64,000 nucleotides of DNA from Polaromonas sp. (GTDB taxonomy: Bacteria; Pseudomonadota; Gammaproteobacteria; Burkholderiales; Burkholderiaceae_C), in NCBI GenBank assembly GCA_030654695.1, contig JAURWY010000018.1:43006-107005 (forward strand). Direction: 5' to 3'. Position numbers and translations under genes: made by a program. The notes under the pieces were generated by a model, which saw only the letters and a list, made by a program, of their open reading frames with translations, was not told where the DNA came from and did no database searches. Below are positions 1 to 7,961 of the stretch, piece after piece (within the stretch, counting starts at the first letter, position 1; every line of letters begins with the position of its first letter).

Positions 1-1317
1 GTTCGCTCGCTCGTCGACAAGCTCGACCGACCGCCTGAACGTGGCGACAGCCCCAGTGGCAATATTCATGTCGTCTACTTGAAAAATGCAGATGCGACCC
101 AGTTGGCGTTGACACTGCGTGCCGCCATCGCCAGTGATTCCGCCCCCCCCAGCGCGGCCACGGCCGCATCATCATCAACAGCCGCGCGCCCAACGCTCTC
201 GTCCGATCCCCGACTCGCGGCGACCGGCGTTTTATCGCCTGTGCGACAACCCAGCACTGGCGGACAAATTCAAGCGGATCCCGCCACCAATTCGCTCATC
301 ATCACCGCGCCGGATCCGCAGTACCGCCAACTGCGCGCCGTCATTGAGCAACTCGATTCGCGCCGCGCGCAAGTGTTTGTCGAAAGCCTGATTGCCGAAG
401 TGAACACCGACAAAGCCGCTGAGTTCGGCATTCAATGGCAAGGCCCGTTGGGCCAAGCCGGCGACAACGTGATAGGTTTTTTAGGCAGCAATTTTGGCGC
501 TGCAGGTAAAAATATTCTGAGTCTGTCGACCCAAGGAATCAGCGGCCTGTCGACCAACGGCGTCACGCCCGGCACGGGCCTGAACATTGGCGCAGTCCAG
601 CGCAGCAACGGGGTTTATGCGCTCGGGTTTTTGGCCCGCGCACTGGAGCAAACCGGCTCGGGCAATATTTTGTCAACGCCGAACCTGCTGACGCTTGACA
701 ACGAAGAAGCCAAAATCGTCATCGGCCAAAATGTGCCTTTCATCACAGGTCTTTACACCAACACGGGCACCACCGCCAGCGGCACCGTCAACCCGTTCCA
801 AACCATTGAAAGAAAAGACGTTGGCCTGACCTTGCGCGTGCGTCCGCAGATCAGTGAAAACGGCACGGTCAAACTTCTCATCTCTCAAGAAGTCAGCAGT
901 GTGCAGGCGTCCTCGATCAATTCGGCGACGGGTCTCATCACCAACAAGCGTTCGTTCGACTCGACTGTGTTGGTCGAAGACGGCGGCATTGTGGTGTTGG
1001 GCGGACTGCTGCAAGACGAGTACGCCGACAACGAGGAAAAAGTGCCCTTGCTCGGCAGCTTGCCACTCCTTGGGAATCTGTTCAAAAGCCAAACGCGCAG
1101 CCGCAAAAAAACCAACCTGATGGTCTTCATTCGGCCGGTGGTGGTACGCGATGCCACCAACACAGACAGCTTGTCGATGGATCGCTATGACCTGATGCGC
1201 AGTCAGCAAAAATCAGCGCAGCCCACGCAGAGCCTGTTACTGCCTATCAACCAAGGGCCACAGATGCCCGCCTTGCCCACATTGGCCCCAGCAGCACCCG
1301 CCGCCGAGAAACCTTGA
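1..1317 (+). CDS. gspD: Type II secretion secretin GspD (C-terminal part, start outside window)
   Basis: Outer-membrane secretin that forms the exit channel of the type II secretion system. The reading frame is open from base 1, so the N0/N1 domains lie upstream. About 438 residues are visible: the end of an N-domain (NIHVVYLKNADATQLALTLR), an Ala/Ser-rich linker, another N-domain (QADPATNSLIITAPDP) and then the secretin beta-domain with the family signature VPLLGSLPLLGNLFKS near the C-terminus. The tail is Pro/Ala-rich. The stop abuts gspE, so the two are probably translated together. Identity as a secretin is secure. GspD rather than PilQ follows from the adjacent gspE and gspF. Confidence 0.95.
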   Translation, partial: VRSLVDKLDRPPERGDSPSGNIHVVYLKNADATQLALTLRAAIASDSAPPSAATAASSSTAARPTLSSDPRLAATGVLSPVRQPSTGGQIQADPATNSLIITAPDPQYRQLRAVIEQLDSRRAQVFVESLIAEVNTDKAAEFGIQWQGPLGQAGDNVIGFLGSNFGAAGKNILSLSTQGISGLSTNGVTPGTGLNIGAVQRSNGVYALGFLARALEQTGSGNILSTPNLLTLDNEEAKIVIGQNVPFITGLYTNTGTTASGTVNPFQTIERKDVGLTLRVRPQISENGTVKLLISQEVSSVQASSINSATGLITNKRSFDSTVLVEDGGIVVLGGLLQDEYADNEEKVPLLGSLPLLGNLFKSQTRSRKKTNLMVFIRPVVVRDATNTDSLSMDRYDLMRSQQKSAQPTQSLLLPINQGPQMPALPTLAPAAPAAEKP

Positions 1318-1319
1318 CC

Positions 1320-2714
1320 ATGCCGCTTCGCTACCCGCTGCCTTATGCGTTTGCGCGGGCCCATCAACTGCTGCTTGAAATTGACGGCGAGAAACTCACG
1401 CTGTGGCACAGCGGCAAGCCAGCACTCAGTGCCTGGGGTGAGGTCATGCGCAAGTACGCAGTGGGCCATGTTGAGCGGGCCGAAGCCGGCTGGCTGGCGC
1501 AACGCATCAGCGCGGCCTATGCGCAAACAGAGTCGAGCGCGGCGACCGTGGTCAGCGAAGTGGAGAGCGATGTCGATGTCTCCAAGATGCTGCAAGAGTT
1601 GCCAGCCGTCGAAGACCTGCTGGCCACCAGCGGCGACGCGCCCATCATCCGCTTGCTGAATGCATTGCTGACGCAAGCGGCGCGCGAGGGCGCCAGCGAC
1701 ATTCACATCGAACCCTACGAGCAACACTCTGCTGTTCGTTTCCGGGTGGACGGCACGCTGCGTGAAGTGGTCAGGCCCAACCGCGCGCTGCACGCCGCGT
1801 TGATCTCGCGCCTGAAGATCATGGCCGACCTCGACATTGCAGAAAAGCGCCTGCCGCAAGACGGTCGGATTTCGCTGCGCATCGGCACCCGCGCGATCGA
1901 TGTGCGGGTCAGCACATTGCCGAATGCGCATGGTGAACGCGCCGTGCTGCGGCTGCTCGACAAGAGCGGCGCCAAGCTGAATCTCGAAGCGGTCGGCATG
2001 GAGGGCAACACGCTGCAACGCTTCACGCGCTTGCTGAAACAACCGCACGGCATTGTGCTGGTGACCGGCCCGACAGGCTCGGGCAAAACCACCACTTTGT
2101 ACGCCGCGCTGAGTCTGTTTGACGCGGACATCAACAACATCATGACGGTGGAAGACCCGATCGAATACGAAATCCCTGGCGTCGGCCAAACACAGGTCAA
2201 TGCGCGCATTGAGCTGAGTTTTGCGCGCGCACTGCGGGCCATCTTGCGGCAAGACCCGGACATCATCATGATTGGCGAAATACGCGATTTTGAGACTGCC
2301 CAGATTGCCATTCAAGCCTCGCTCACTGGCCACTTGGTGCTCGCCACACTGCACACCAATGACGCCAGCAGCGCGGTCACACGGCTGATTGACATGGGGG
2401 TTGATGCTTACTTGCTGAGCTCGTCACTGCTCGGTGTTTTAGCGCAACGCTTGGTGCGAAAAATTTGCCCAGCTTGCGCGGGCAAAGGTTGCGCCAGTTG
2501 TGCCCAAACAGGTTACGCCGGTCGCACTGGCGTGTTCGAGTTGTTGGTGGCTGATGACCTCATTCGCGCCATGATCCACCGTGGTGATTCCGAAGCCAAT
2601 ATCCGCGCCCAAGCGGTGCTCATCGGCATGACGCTCATGCGCGATGACGCGCAGCGCTTGATCGATGCAGGCATCACATCAGCAGCGGAAGTCGCCCGCG
2701 TCACACGCGACTAA
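1320..2714 (+). CDS. gspE: Type II secretion ATPase GspE
   Basis: Cytoplasmic hexameric ATPase that powers pseudopilus assembly. Visible motifs (numbered from the ATG at 1320): Walker A GPTGSGKT at 250-257, the Asp/Walker B segment DPDIIMIGEIRD near 312-323, the His-box region LATLHTND, and a tetracysteine zinc site (CPAC...CASC, Cys 383, 386, 391, 394) typical of GspE. Length 464 aa is normal to slightly short, with a reduced N1 region. A TTG six bases upstream (1314) in the same frame overlaps the gspD stop and could be the start instead; I prefer the ATG. gspF follows after 36 bp. Confidence 0.96.
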   Translation: MPLRYPLPYAFARAHQLLLEIDGEKLTLWHSGKPALSAWGEVMRKYAVGHVERAEAGWLAQRISAAYAQTESSAATVVSEVESDVDVSKMLQELPAVEDLLATSGDAPIIRLLNALLTQAAREGASDIHIEPYEQHSAVRFRVDGTLREVVRPNRALHAALISRLKIMADLDIAEKRLPQDGRISLRIGTRAIDVRVSTLPNAHGERAVLRLLDKSGAKLNLEAVGMEGNTLQRFTRLLKQPHGIVLVTGPTGSGKTTTLYAALSLFDADINNIMTVEDPIEYEIPGVGQTQVNARIELSFARALRAILRQDPDIIMIGEIRDFETAQIAIQASLTGHLVLATLHTNDASSAVTRLIDMGVDAYLLSSSLLGVLAQRLVRKICPACAGKGCASCAQTGYAGRTGVFELLVADDLIRAMIHRGDSEANIRAQAVLIGMTLMRDDAQRLIDAGITSAAEVARVTRD

Positions 2715-2750
2715 GGCGAACAAGTCGTTCAAGTCCAATAAAGTTTTTTC

Positions 2751-3968
2751 ATGTCGGCTTTTTCTTACGAAGCACTCAATCTCGAAGGCCGACTCTGCAA
2801 GGGCGTGGTTGAAGCCGACAGCGTGCGCTCAGCGCGCAGCATGTTGCGCACGCAAACACTGATCCCCTTGCGGGTCGAGACCGTTGCGCGTGGCAGTGGC
2901 ACGGGTTTGAGACGTGCCATCTTCGTCACCCGCATCTTCAATGCCAGCGCACTGGCCATCTGGACGCGGCAACTCGCCGGACTGGTCAACGCCGGATTGC
3001 CCATCGAACGTGCGCTGACCGCGCTGACAGAAGAGGCCGAAGACCTGCGCCAACGTGACTTGGTGGCAGCGCTCCGAGCCGACGTCAATGCGGGCTCTTC
3101 TTTCGCCGCAGCCCTCGCACTTCATCCCCGGGACTTTCCCCCGATCTACGTCAGCGTGGTCGGAGCCGGTGAGGCCAGCGGCCAACTCGGGCTGGTCTTG
3201 CAGCGTTTAGCGGACGATCTGGAAGAGGCCCGTAACTTGCGCGCCAAGTTGGTGGGCGCCGCGCTGTACCCGGCCATCGTCACCTTGGTGGCCTTGGTCA
3301 TCGTGGTGTTTCTGGTGAGCTATGTGGTGCCGCAAGTGGCCTCGGTTTTCATCGGCAGCAAACGCGCTCTGCCATTTCTCACCGTCGCCTTGCTGGGGCT
3401 GAGTGACTTTGTGCGGACCTGGGGTTTGGCACTGCTGGGCGTGCTGGCGTTGGCAGTTTTGTCTGCGCGACTGGCGCTGCGCAAACCTGCAGTGCAAGCG
3501 CGTTTTGACGCCGGCTGGCTGCGACTACCGCTGATCGGACGCTTGGCGCGCAACTACAACGCCGCGCGTTTTGCAAGCACGTTGGCGATGCTGGTCGGTG
3601 CCGGCGTGCCGATTCTCAAAGCCCTGCAAGCGGCGGCTGAAACGCTGTCGAATCAAGCCATGCGCGCAGACGCGTTGGACGCCTTGGCGCAGGTGCGTGA
3701 AGGCTCGCCGCTGGGTTTGGTGATGGCCCAGAAAAAACGCTTTCCGGGTTTGCTCAGCATGTTTGCACGGCTGGGTGAACAGACCGGCGACTTACCGCTG
3801 ATGCTGCAGCGCGCGGCGACTCAGTTGTCAACCGAAGTGCAGCGCCGCGCGATGAACTTGGCGACGATTTTGGAGCCGCTGTTGATCGTCATGATGGGCG
3901 CCGCCGTGATGCTGATTGTGCTGGCCGTGCTGCTGCCGATCATCCAGCTGAACCAGCTGGTGCGCTGA
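2751..3968 (+). CDS. gspF: Type II secretion inner-membrane platform protein GspF
   Basis: Polytopic inner-membrane protein that couples the GspE ATPase to pseudopilin assembly. At 405 aa it has the family's usual length and plan: a short N-terminal cytoplasmic part (FSYEALNLEGRLCKGVVEAD), then two repeated T2SSF domains, each followed by hydrophobic segments (around residues 170-235 and 370-400). Family phrases include IWTRQLAGLVNAGLPIERAL and the C-terminal ILEPLLIVMMG. It is the third gene of the gspD-E-F run and ends 11 bp before the convergent zur stop. Confidence 0.95.
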   Translation: MSAFSYEALNLEGRLCKGVVEADSVRSARSMLRTQTLIPLRVETVARGSGTGLRRAIFVTRIFNASALAIWTRQLAGLVNAGLPIERALTALTEEAEDLRQRDLVAALRADVNAGSSFAAALALHPRDFPPIYVSVVGAGEASGQLGLVLQRLADDLEEARNLRAKLVGAALYPAIVTLVALVIVVFLVSYVVPQVASVFIGSKRALPFLTVALLGLSDFVRTWGLALLGVLALAVLSARLALRKPAVQARFDAGWLRLPLIGRLARNYNAARFASTLAMLVGAGVPILKALQAAAETLSNQAMRADALDALAQVREGSPLGLVMAQKKRFPGLLSMFARLGEQTGDLPLMLQRAATQLSTEVQRRAMNLATILEPLLIVMMGAAVMLIVLAVLLPIIQLNQLVR

Positions 3969-3979
3969 ACAGCTGAACT

Positions 3980-4477
3980 TCAGTCGCTTTTGACAACCGC
4001 GCAATCAGCGCAGACACCGCGCACGGCAAAGTCCATGCTCAGGCCTTGGTAGCCCAAGGCTTTGAGGGCTTCTAAAGCCGACTGCGCGGCACGCTCTAGG
4101 TCACTGGCATTGGTTGGCAGTGTGCCGTCCAGCGGGCTGTCGCGATGGCAACTTTGGCACTCAAAGTGCGGCATGGCTTTGACGCTGGCGGGCATGGCTT
4201 GGTAACGACGCACTCGATTGGCATCGACCCGGCACAGCAACAAACCGACCTGGGTGAGGCGGTCAATCAGGCGGTACAGCGTGACGCGGTCAAGCGCCAA
4301 CAAACCCTCTCCCGAGATTGAAGATTGCAGCTGCGCATGGGTGTAGCTGGTGTCCGGATGGGCCAACAACCAGCCCAGCACCAGCCGCGCTGCTGCCGTG
4401 CGGCGCAGGCCGTGGGCAGACAGCAAGGCATCCATCGGGTCGATGTCTGCAGCCGTACGCGTTTGAAGGTTTGTCAT
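3980..4477 (-). CDS. zur: Fur-family zinc uptake regulator (Zur)
   Basis: 165-residue Fur-superfamily repressor. An N-terminal winged helix spans roughly residues 15-95 (recognition-helix region DRVTLYRLIDRL at 63-74) and is followed by a metal-binding dimerisation domain with HFECQSC (His104, Cys107, Cys110) and a second pair, CADC, at 156-159, the structural zinc cysteines of the family. Zur rather than Fur is inferred from its divergence from a ZnuABC-type operon and from the two inverted repeats between them. Those repeats lie close to its own start, so autoregulation is likely. Confidence 0.88.
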   Translation of the reverse strand: MTNLQTRTAADIDPMDALLSAHGLRRTAAARLVLGWLLAHPDTSYTHAQLQSSISGEGLLALDRVTLYRLIDRLTQVGLLLCRVDANRVRRYQAMPASVKAMPHFECQSCHRDSPLDGTLPTNASDLERAAQSALEALKALGYQGLSMDFAVRGVCADCAVVKSD

Positions 4478-4504
4478 GAATTAAGCCTCAACAATGAACA
4501 CTAA

Positions 4505-4519
4505 TGCAACTCTGTTGCA
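4505..4519. promoter_or_regulatory. Putative Zur operator 1
   Basis: TGCAACTCTGTTGCA is a perfect inverted repeat with 6-bp arms around a 3-bp spacer. It lies in the intergenic region between divergent zur and the znu operon, 28 bp upstream of the zur start codon. A second copy of the motif lies 26 bp away centre to centre. Assignment to Zur is by position and pairing with the regulator; binding is inferred. Confidence 0.75.
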
Positions 4520-4530
4520 CTACAATCTAC

Positions 4531-4545
4531 CGCAACCGAGTTGCA
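4531..4545. promoter_or_regulatory. Putative Zur operator 2
   Basis: CGCAACCGAGTTGCA repeats the core of the first operator: perfect 5-bp arms GCAAC/GTTGC around a 3-bp spacer, with one mismatch at the outer position. Its centre is 26 bp (about 2.5 helical turns) from operator 1 and about 55 bp upstream of the first znu-operon start at 4593. Tandem sites would allow cooperative repression of both divergent promoters. Confidence 0.7.
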
Positions 4546-4592
4546 ATTATCAACTCAAGCCGCCTACTTTTCACTTTTATTTTGGATGCGCC

Positions 4593-4784
4593 ATGTCCCT
4601 GCATCAGCCGTCGGCACCTCCGCATGCCCACTCCTCTTCCGGTGACCGTGCCAGTTCACGCCACGCCAGCCGGCCCAGCCTGCTGGCGTGGCCGGCTTGG
4701 CTGCGCGTGCTGGCGATTTTGCCCGCCGTCGCCTTGCTGTGGGTGGGTGTGGCTTGGGCGCTGGCCCCGGCGGCGCCATGGTGA
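4593..4784 (+). CDS. Small single-span membrane protein leading the zinc operon
   Basis: A 63-residue frame between the Zur operators and znuC. The N-terminal half is polar and Ser/His/Pro-rich (PHAHSSSGDRASSRHASR). The C-terminal half is one hydrophobic segment (WLRVLAILPAVALLWVGVAW). Its last codons overlap the znuC start by 7 bp (ATG of znuC at 4778, this stop at 4782-4784), typical of translational coupling. I do not recognise a named family. The histidines and the operon position suggest a role linked to zinc uptake, but it may only serve as a coupled leader. The frame continues upstream to an ATG at 4494, which would run through the operators, so the 4593 start is preferred. Confidence 0.55.
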   Translation: MSLHQPSAPPHAHSSSGDRASSRHASRPSLLAWPAWLRVLAILPAVALLWVGVAWALAPAAPW

Positions 4785-5560
4785 ACCAGCCACCCGCAGT
4801 AACCCTGCACAACCTGACCGTCAGCTACCGCCAGCACCCGGCGTTGCACCACATCAGTGGCGGCTTTGCCCATGGCTCGCTGACCGCCGTCGTCGGGCCC
4901 AACGGCTCGGGCAAAAGCACGCTGCTGAAAAGCATCGTTGGCCTGCTGCCCATCGAAGGCAATCGGGCCGGTGGCGCGCTGACCGTGGCGGCCACTTGCC
5001 AGCGCATGGCCTACTTGCCGCAGGTCACAGAGATTGACCGCGACTTCCCCATCGACGTGCGCGACTGCGTTCTGCTGGGCTGCTGGGGCGCAGCCGGCGC
5101 ATGGGGCACGGTGACCAACGCGATGTCCCAAAAAGTCGACGCCGCGTTGAGTGCCGTCGGCCTCGCCGGCTTTGAGCGCCGCAGCGTCAGCTCCCTGTCG
5201 AGCGGGCAGCTGCAACGGGTCATGTTTGCCCGCATCTTGGTGCAAGGCGCTGAGCTGATTTTGCTGGACGAGCCCTTTAATGCCGTCGACGCCAAAACCA
5301 CCGCCGCACTGCTCAAGCTGGTGCAACACTGGCATCAGCACCAGTGCACCGTGATTGCGGTGCTGCATGACGATGCACTGGTCCGCGAGTACTTCCCATC
5401 GACCTTGTTGCTGGCCCGCGAACTGGTCGGCTGGGGCGCCACCAACGAGGTGCTGACCAGCGCCAATTGGCAACGCGCCAGAGCCATGGCCGAAGCCTGG
5501 GACGACACCGCTGAGCCCTGCGAAGTTGACATCCAACCCACACAGCGGCTGGCCGCATGA
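4778..5560 (+). CDS. znuC: Zinc ABC transporter ATP-binding protein ZnuC
   Basis: Energises high-affinity zinc import at the inner membrane. The 260-aa ATPase shows Walker A GPNGSGKST (around 40-48), an ABC signature written SSGQLQR (141-147), Walker B LILLDEPF with the following Asp, and the H-loop His197. The frame is open for 90 bases further upstream, but that extension is low-quality Arg/Gly-rich sequence; the ATG at 4778 overlapping the preceding stop is chosen. It overlaps znuB by 4 bp (ATGA). Confidence 0.92.
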   Translation: MVNQPPAVTLHNLTVSYRQHPALHHISGGFAHGSLTAVVGPNGSGKSTLLKSIVGLLPIEGNRAGGALTVAATCQRMAYLPQVTEIDRDFPIDVRDCVLLGCWGAAGAWGTVTNAMSQKVDAALSAVGLAGFERRSVSSLSSGQLQRVMFARILVQGAELILLDEPFNAVDAKTTAALLKLVQHWHQHQCTVIAVLHDDALVREYFPSTLLLARELVGWGATNEVLTSANWQRARAMAEAWDDTAEPCEVDIQPTQRLAA

Positions 5561-6441
5561 CACCGCTTGCACTCTGGTTGTGGGAAGCCTTGCTGGCGCC
5601 GTTTGCGGACTTTGCCTTCATGCGCCGCGCCTTGGTGGCGGCACTGGCGCTGTCTTTGAGCGCCGCACCGCTGGGCGTGTTTTTGACGCTGCGCCGGATG
5701 AGCCTGCTGGGCGACGCGCTGAGTCACGCGGTGCTGCCGGGCGTCGCCATCGGTTTCATGCTGAGCGGCTTGTCGCTCACCGCCATGGCCATCGGCGGCG
5801 TGACGGCTGGCATGCTGGTGGCCGCTATGGCCGGCATGGTCACACGCGTCACCAAGCTGAAAGAAGACGCGAGTCTAGCCGCACTGTACTTGGTGGCCCT
5901 GGCACTCGGCGTGACGCTGATTTCCAGCCACGGCACGCAGTTGGATTTATTGCACATTTTGTTTGGCAGCGCCCTCGGCGTTGACAACCAAGGCTTGCTG
6001 CTGGTGGCCATCGTAGCCAGCAGCAGCGCCGTACTGCTGGCGGCGATGTACCGCGGGCTGGTGCTGGAAAGCTTTGACCCGGTGTTCCTAGGCACCGTCC
6101 GCAGGCGCGGCTGGCTTTGGCAACAAGGCTTCTTGATGCTGGTGGTGATGAACCTGGTCGCCGGCTTTCAGACGCTGGGCACGCTGATGGCGGTCGGGCT
6201 GATGATGCTGCCCGCGGTCTCCAGCAAGCTCTGGCACGACACGCTGCCAGCGCAACTCGCCAACGCCAGCGCGCAAGCCATGCTGGCCAGCACGGCCGGC
6301 TTGCTGCTGTCGTACCACTTTGACACGCCCTCGGGCCCGACCATCATTGGCTGCGCGGGCGCACTCTACTTTGTGTCTTTGTTGGTCGCCCCCGGCGGTT
6401 GGCTGGCCGGCCTCAAGAGCAGATCCCACCGAGTGGCTTGA
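5557..6441 (+). CDS. znuB: Zinc ABC transporter permease ZnuB
   Basis: 294-residue integral membrane protein of the ABC-3 permease family (ZnuB/MntB), forming the zinc channel with ZnuC. It has about eight hydrophobic segments and the family landmark GDALSHAVLPGVAIGFML (about 50-68), plus the later LLPAVSSKLWHDTL region. Its start overlaps the znuC stop (ATGA). znuA begins 38 bp downstream, completing the transporter. Confidence 0.92.
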   Translation: MTPLALWLWEALLAPFADFAFMRRALVAALALSLSAAPLGVFLTLRRMSLLGDALSHAVLPGVAIGFMLSGLSLTAMAIGGVTAGMLVAAMAGMVTRVTKLKEDASLAALYLVALALGVTLISSHGTQLDLLHILFGSALGVDNQGLLLVAIVASSSAVLLAAMYRGLVLESFDPVFLGTVRRRGWLWQQGFLMLVVMNLVAGFQTLGTLMAVGLMMLPAVSSKLWHDTLPAQLANASAQAMLASTAGLLLSYHFDTPSGPTIIGCAGALYFVSLLVAPGGWLAGLKSRSHRVA

Positions 6442-6479
6442 AGCCATCCACGTTGACTATTTTTTTTGAAAGCACAACC

Positions 6480-7421
6480 ATGAAGCTTGTTTCTCGACCC
6501 TTTTTCCATGCCTTGATGGGCCTCGTGATCGGCAGTGCAGCCTTGCTGACTGGCCACAGTTTTGCAGCCGACAAAATCGCTGTCACCGCCAGCTTCAGCA
6601 TCTTGGCTGACTTGGTCCGTGTCGTCGGCGGCGAACGTGTCAACGTCACCCATTTGGTCGGCCCCAATGAAGACGCGCATGTGTTTGAAGCCAAACCCAG
6701 TGACGCCAAAGCGCTGCTGCAAAGTCGGCTGCTGGTGAGCAACGGTTTGGGCTTTGATCCATGGGCCCAAAAATTGGCCAAGTCGGTGGGCTATCAAGGT
6801 CTGGTCGTGGTGGCGTCCAAGGGAATCAAACCCATCGAGCAAGTGGCCAAGCTAGGCGCAATAGGACATGGTCACGGTCATGCCAACGGAGAAGCCGATC
6901 CCCACGCTTGGCAAAACCCCAACAACGTCGTGCTGTACATCCGCAACATCACCGCCGCGCTGAGCCAACTCGACCCGGCCAGCGCCAGCGCCTTCCAAGT
7001 CAATGCGGCTGCTTATGTGAAAGAACTGCAGGCGCTGGATGTTTGGGCCAAGGCGCAGTTCAGCGCCGTCCCCGCAGCGCAGCGCAAAGTCATCACCTCG
7101 CACGATGCTTTCGGATATTTAGCGTCGCACTACCAGATCACATTTTTGTCGCCGCAGGGCATTTCCACCGAAGCCCAACCCAGCGCCCGCGACGTAGCTC
7201 GGCTCATCAGCCAAATTCAGCGCGAAAAAATCCGCGCCGTGTTTCTCGAAAACATCAGCAACCAACGGCTGCTGGCGCAACTCAGCCAAGACGCCGGCGT
7301 CACCGTAGGCACCAAACTGTATGCCGACGCACTCTCCAACTCAGACCAAGCAGGCGCCACTTACCTGCTCATGATGCGTCACAACGTCAGCCAGTTGGCG
7401 GCGGGCATGCGGCTGAATTGA
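6480..7421 (+). CDS. znuA: Periplasmic zinc-binding protein ZnuA
   Basis: Cluster A-I (ZnuA/TroA-type) solute-binding protein that hands zinc to ZnuBC. A cleavable signal peptide is visible (MKLVSRPFFHALMGLVIGSA, cleavage probably after GHSFA). The binding domain starts KIAVTASFSILADLVRVVGG. A histidine-rich loop, IGHGHGHANGEADPHAW, the hallmark of zinc-specific members, sits near residue 125. Metal-ligand regions HVFEAKPSDAKAL and SHDAFGYLASHY are present. 313 aa is normal length. The frame is open upstream to 6399, but the signal peptide fixes the start at 6480. Confidence 0.94.
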   Translation: MKLVSRPFFHALMGLVIGSAALLTGHSFAADKIAVTASFSILADLVRVVGGERVNVTHLVGPNEDAHVFEAKPSDAKALLQSRLLVSNGLGFDPWAQKLAKSVGYQGLVVVASKGIKPIEQVAKLGAIGHGHGHANGEADPHAWQNPNNVVLYIRNITAALSQLDPASASAFQVNAAAYVKELQALDVWAKAQFSAVPAAQRKVITSHDAFGYLASHYQITFLSPQGISTEAQPSARDVARLISQIQREKIRAVFLENISNQRLLAQLSQDAGVTVGTKLYADALSNSDQAGATYLLMMRHNVSQLAAGMRLN

Positions 7422-7439
7422 AGCGGCTTTAAACGCGCC

Positions 7440-7961
7440 TCAACGGGGCCGCAAGCTCATCACCAAGTTGCCGCTCCAGAGTCCGTCATCGGCTTGGCCC
7501 TCGCGCGTCAGTCGAGCTTCTACCGGCACGGCATGCGCTTCTGCGCGGGCGCGGGCCAACCACTCGGCCAAAGCCTTAGCCGGCGTTCTCCTCAACACCA
7601 GATGGACACGCTGATCGCCAACGCTGAACTCGGCGTTGCCACCCAACAGGCTGATGGACGCCTGCAGTTTGTCGACGGCCGCCGTTTGATCTAAAGGCGG
7701 CAGCGCCTGCAAGGCCTGCGCGCGTACTTGCAACAACTGCAAAGCTTGCAGCTGTGCCGTCGCCTGCTGCTGCGCCTGTGGACTGGCGCGCAAACTGCGC
7801 ACGGCGGGCAGCACGCCACCGCCGATCAGCAGCAGCAACGCCAACATACTCACGGCCAGCAACAACCCACGTTGTTCACGCGGATGAAGTGCCCCAAAGC
7901 GTGCCCGCAACGCGGCATATGAAGCGTCCGCCGCCAAGAGGTGGGCAGACAGGCTGCGCAT
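7440..7961 (-). CDS. gspM: Type II secretion protein GspM
   Basis: 173-residue bitopic inner-membrane protein of the T2SS assembly platform and partner of GspL. It has a short cytoplasmic N-terminus, one transmembrane helix (LLLAVSMLALLLLIGGGVLP, about 34-53) and a periplasmic ferredoxin-like domain. Sequence is poorly conserved in this family, so the call rests on topology, size and its place directly after gspL. The start overlaps the gspL stop (TGATG). It is the last gene of the leftward half; no gspN follows before znuA, which ends 18 bp away on the other strand. Confidence 0.85.
   Translation of the reverse strand: MRSLSAHLLAADASYAALRARFGALHPREQRGLLLAVSMLALLLLIGGGVLPAVRSLRASPQAQQQATAQLQALQLLQVRAQALQALPPLDQTAAVDKLQASISLLGGNAEFSVGDQRVHLVLRRTPAKALAEWLARARAEAHAVPVEARLTREGQADDGLWSGNLVMSLRPR

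Noticed and set aside
1203..2354. A 383-codon open frame on the minus strand opposite gspE
   Set aside because: It lies fully antisense to a gene with secure ATPase motifs, has no family resemblance and is His/Gln/Arg-rich, as expected for a shadow frame in high-GC DNA.
3980..7421. The zinc block as a mobile island
   Set aside because: No transposase, integrase, att-like repeats or tRNA edge was seen, and its codon use looks like that of the neighbours.
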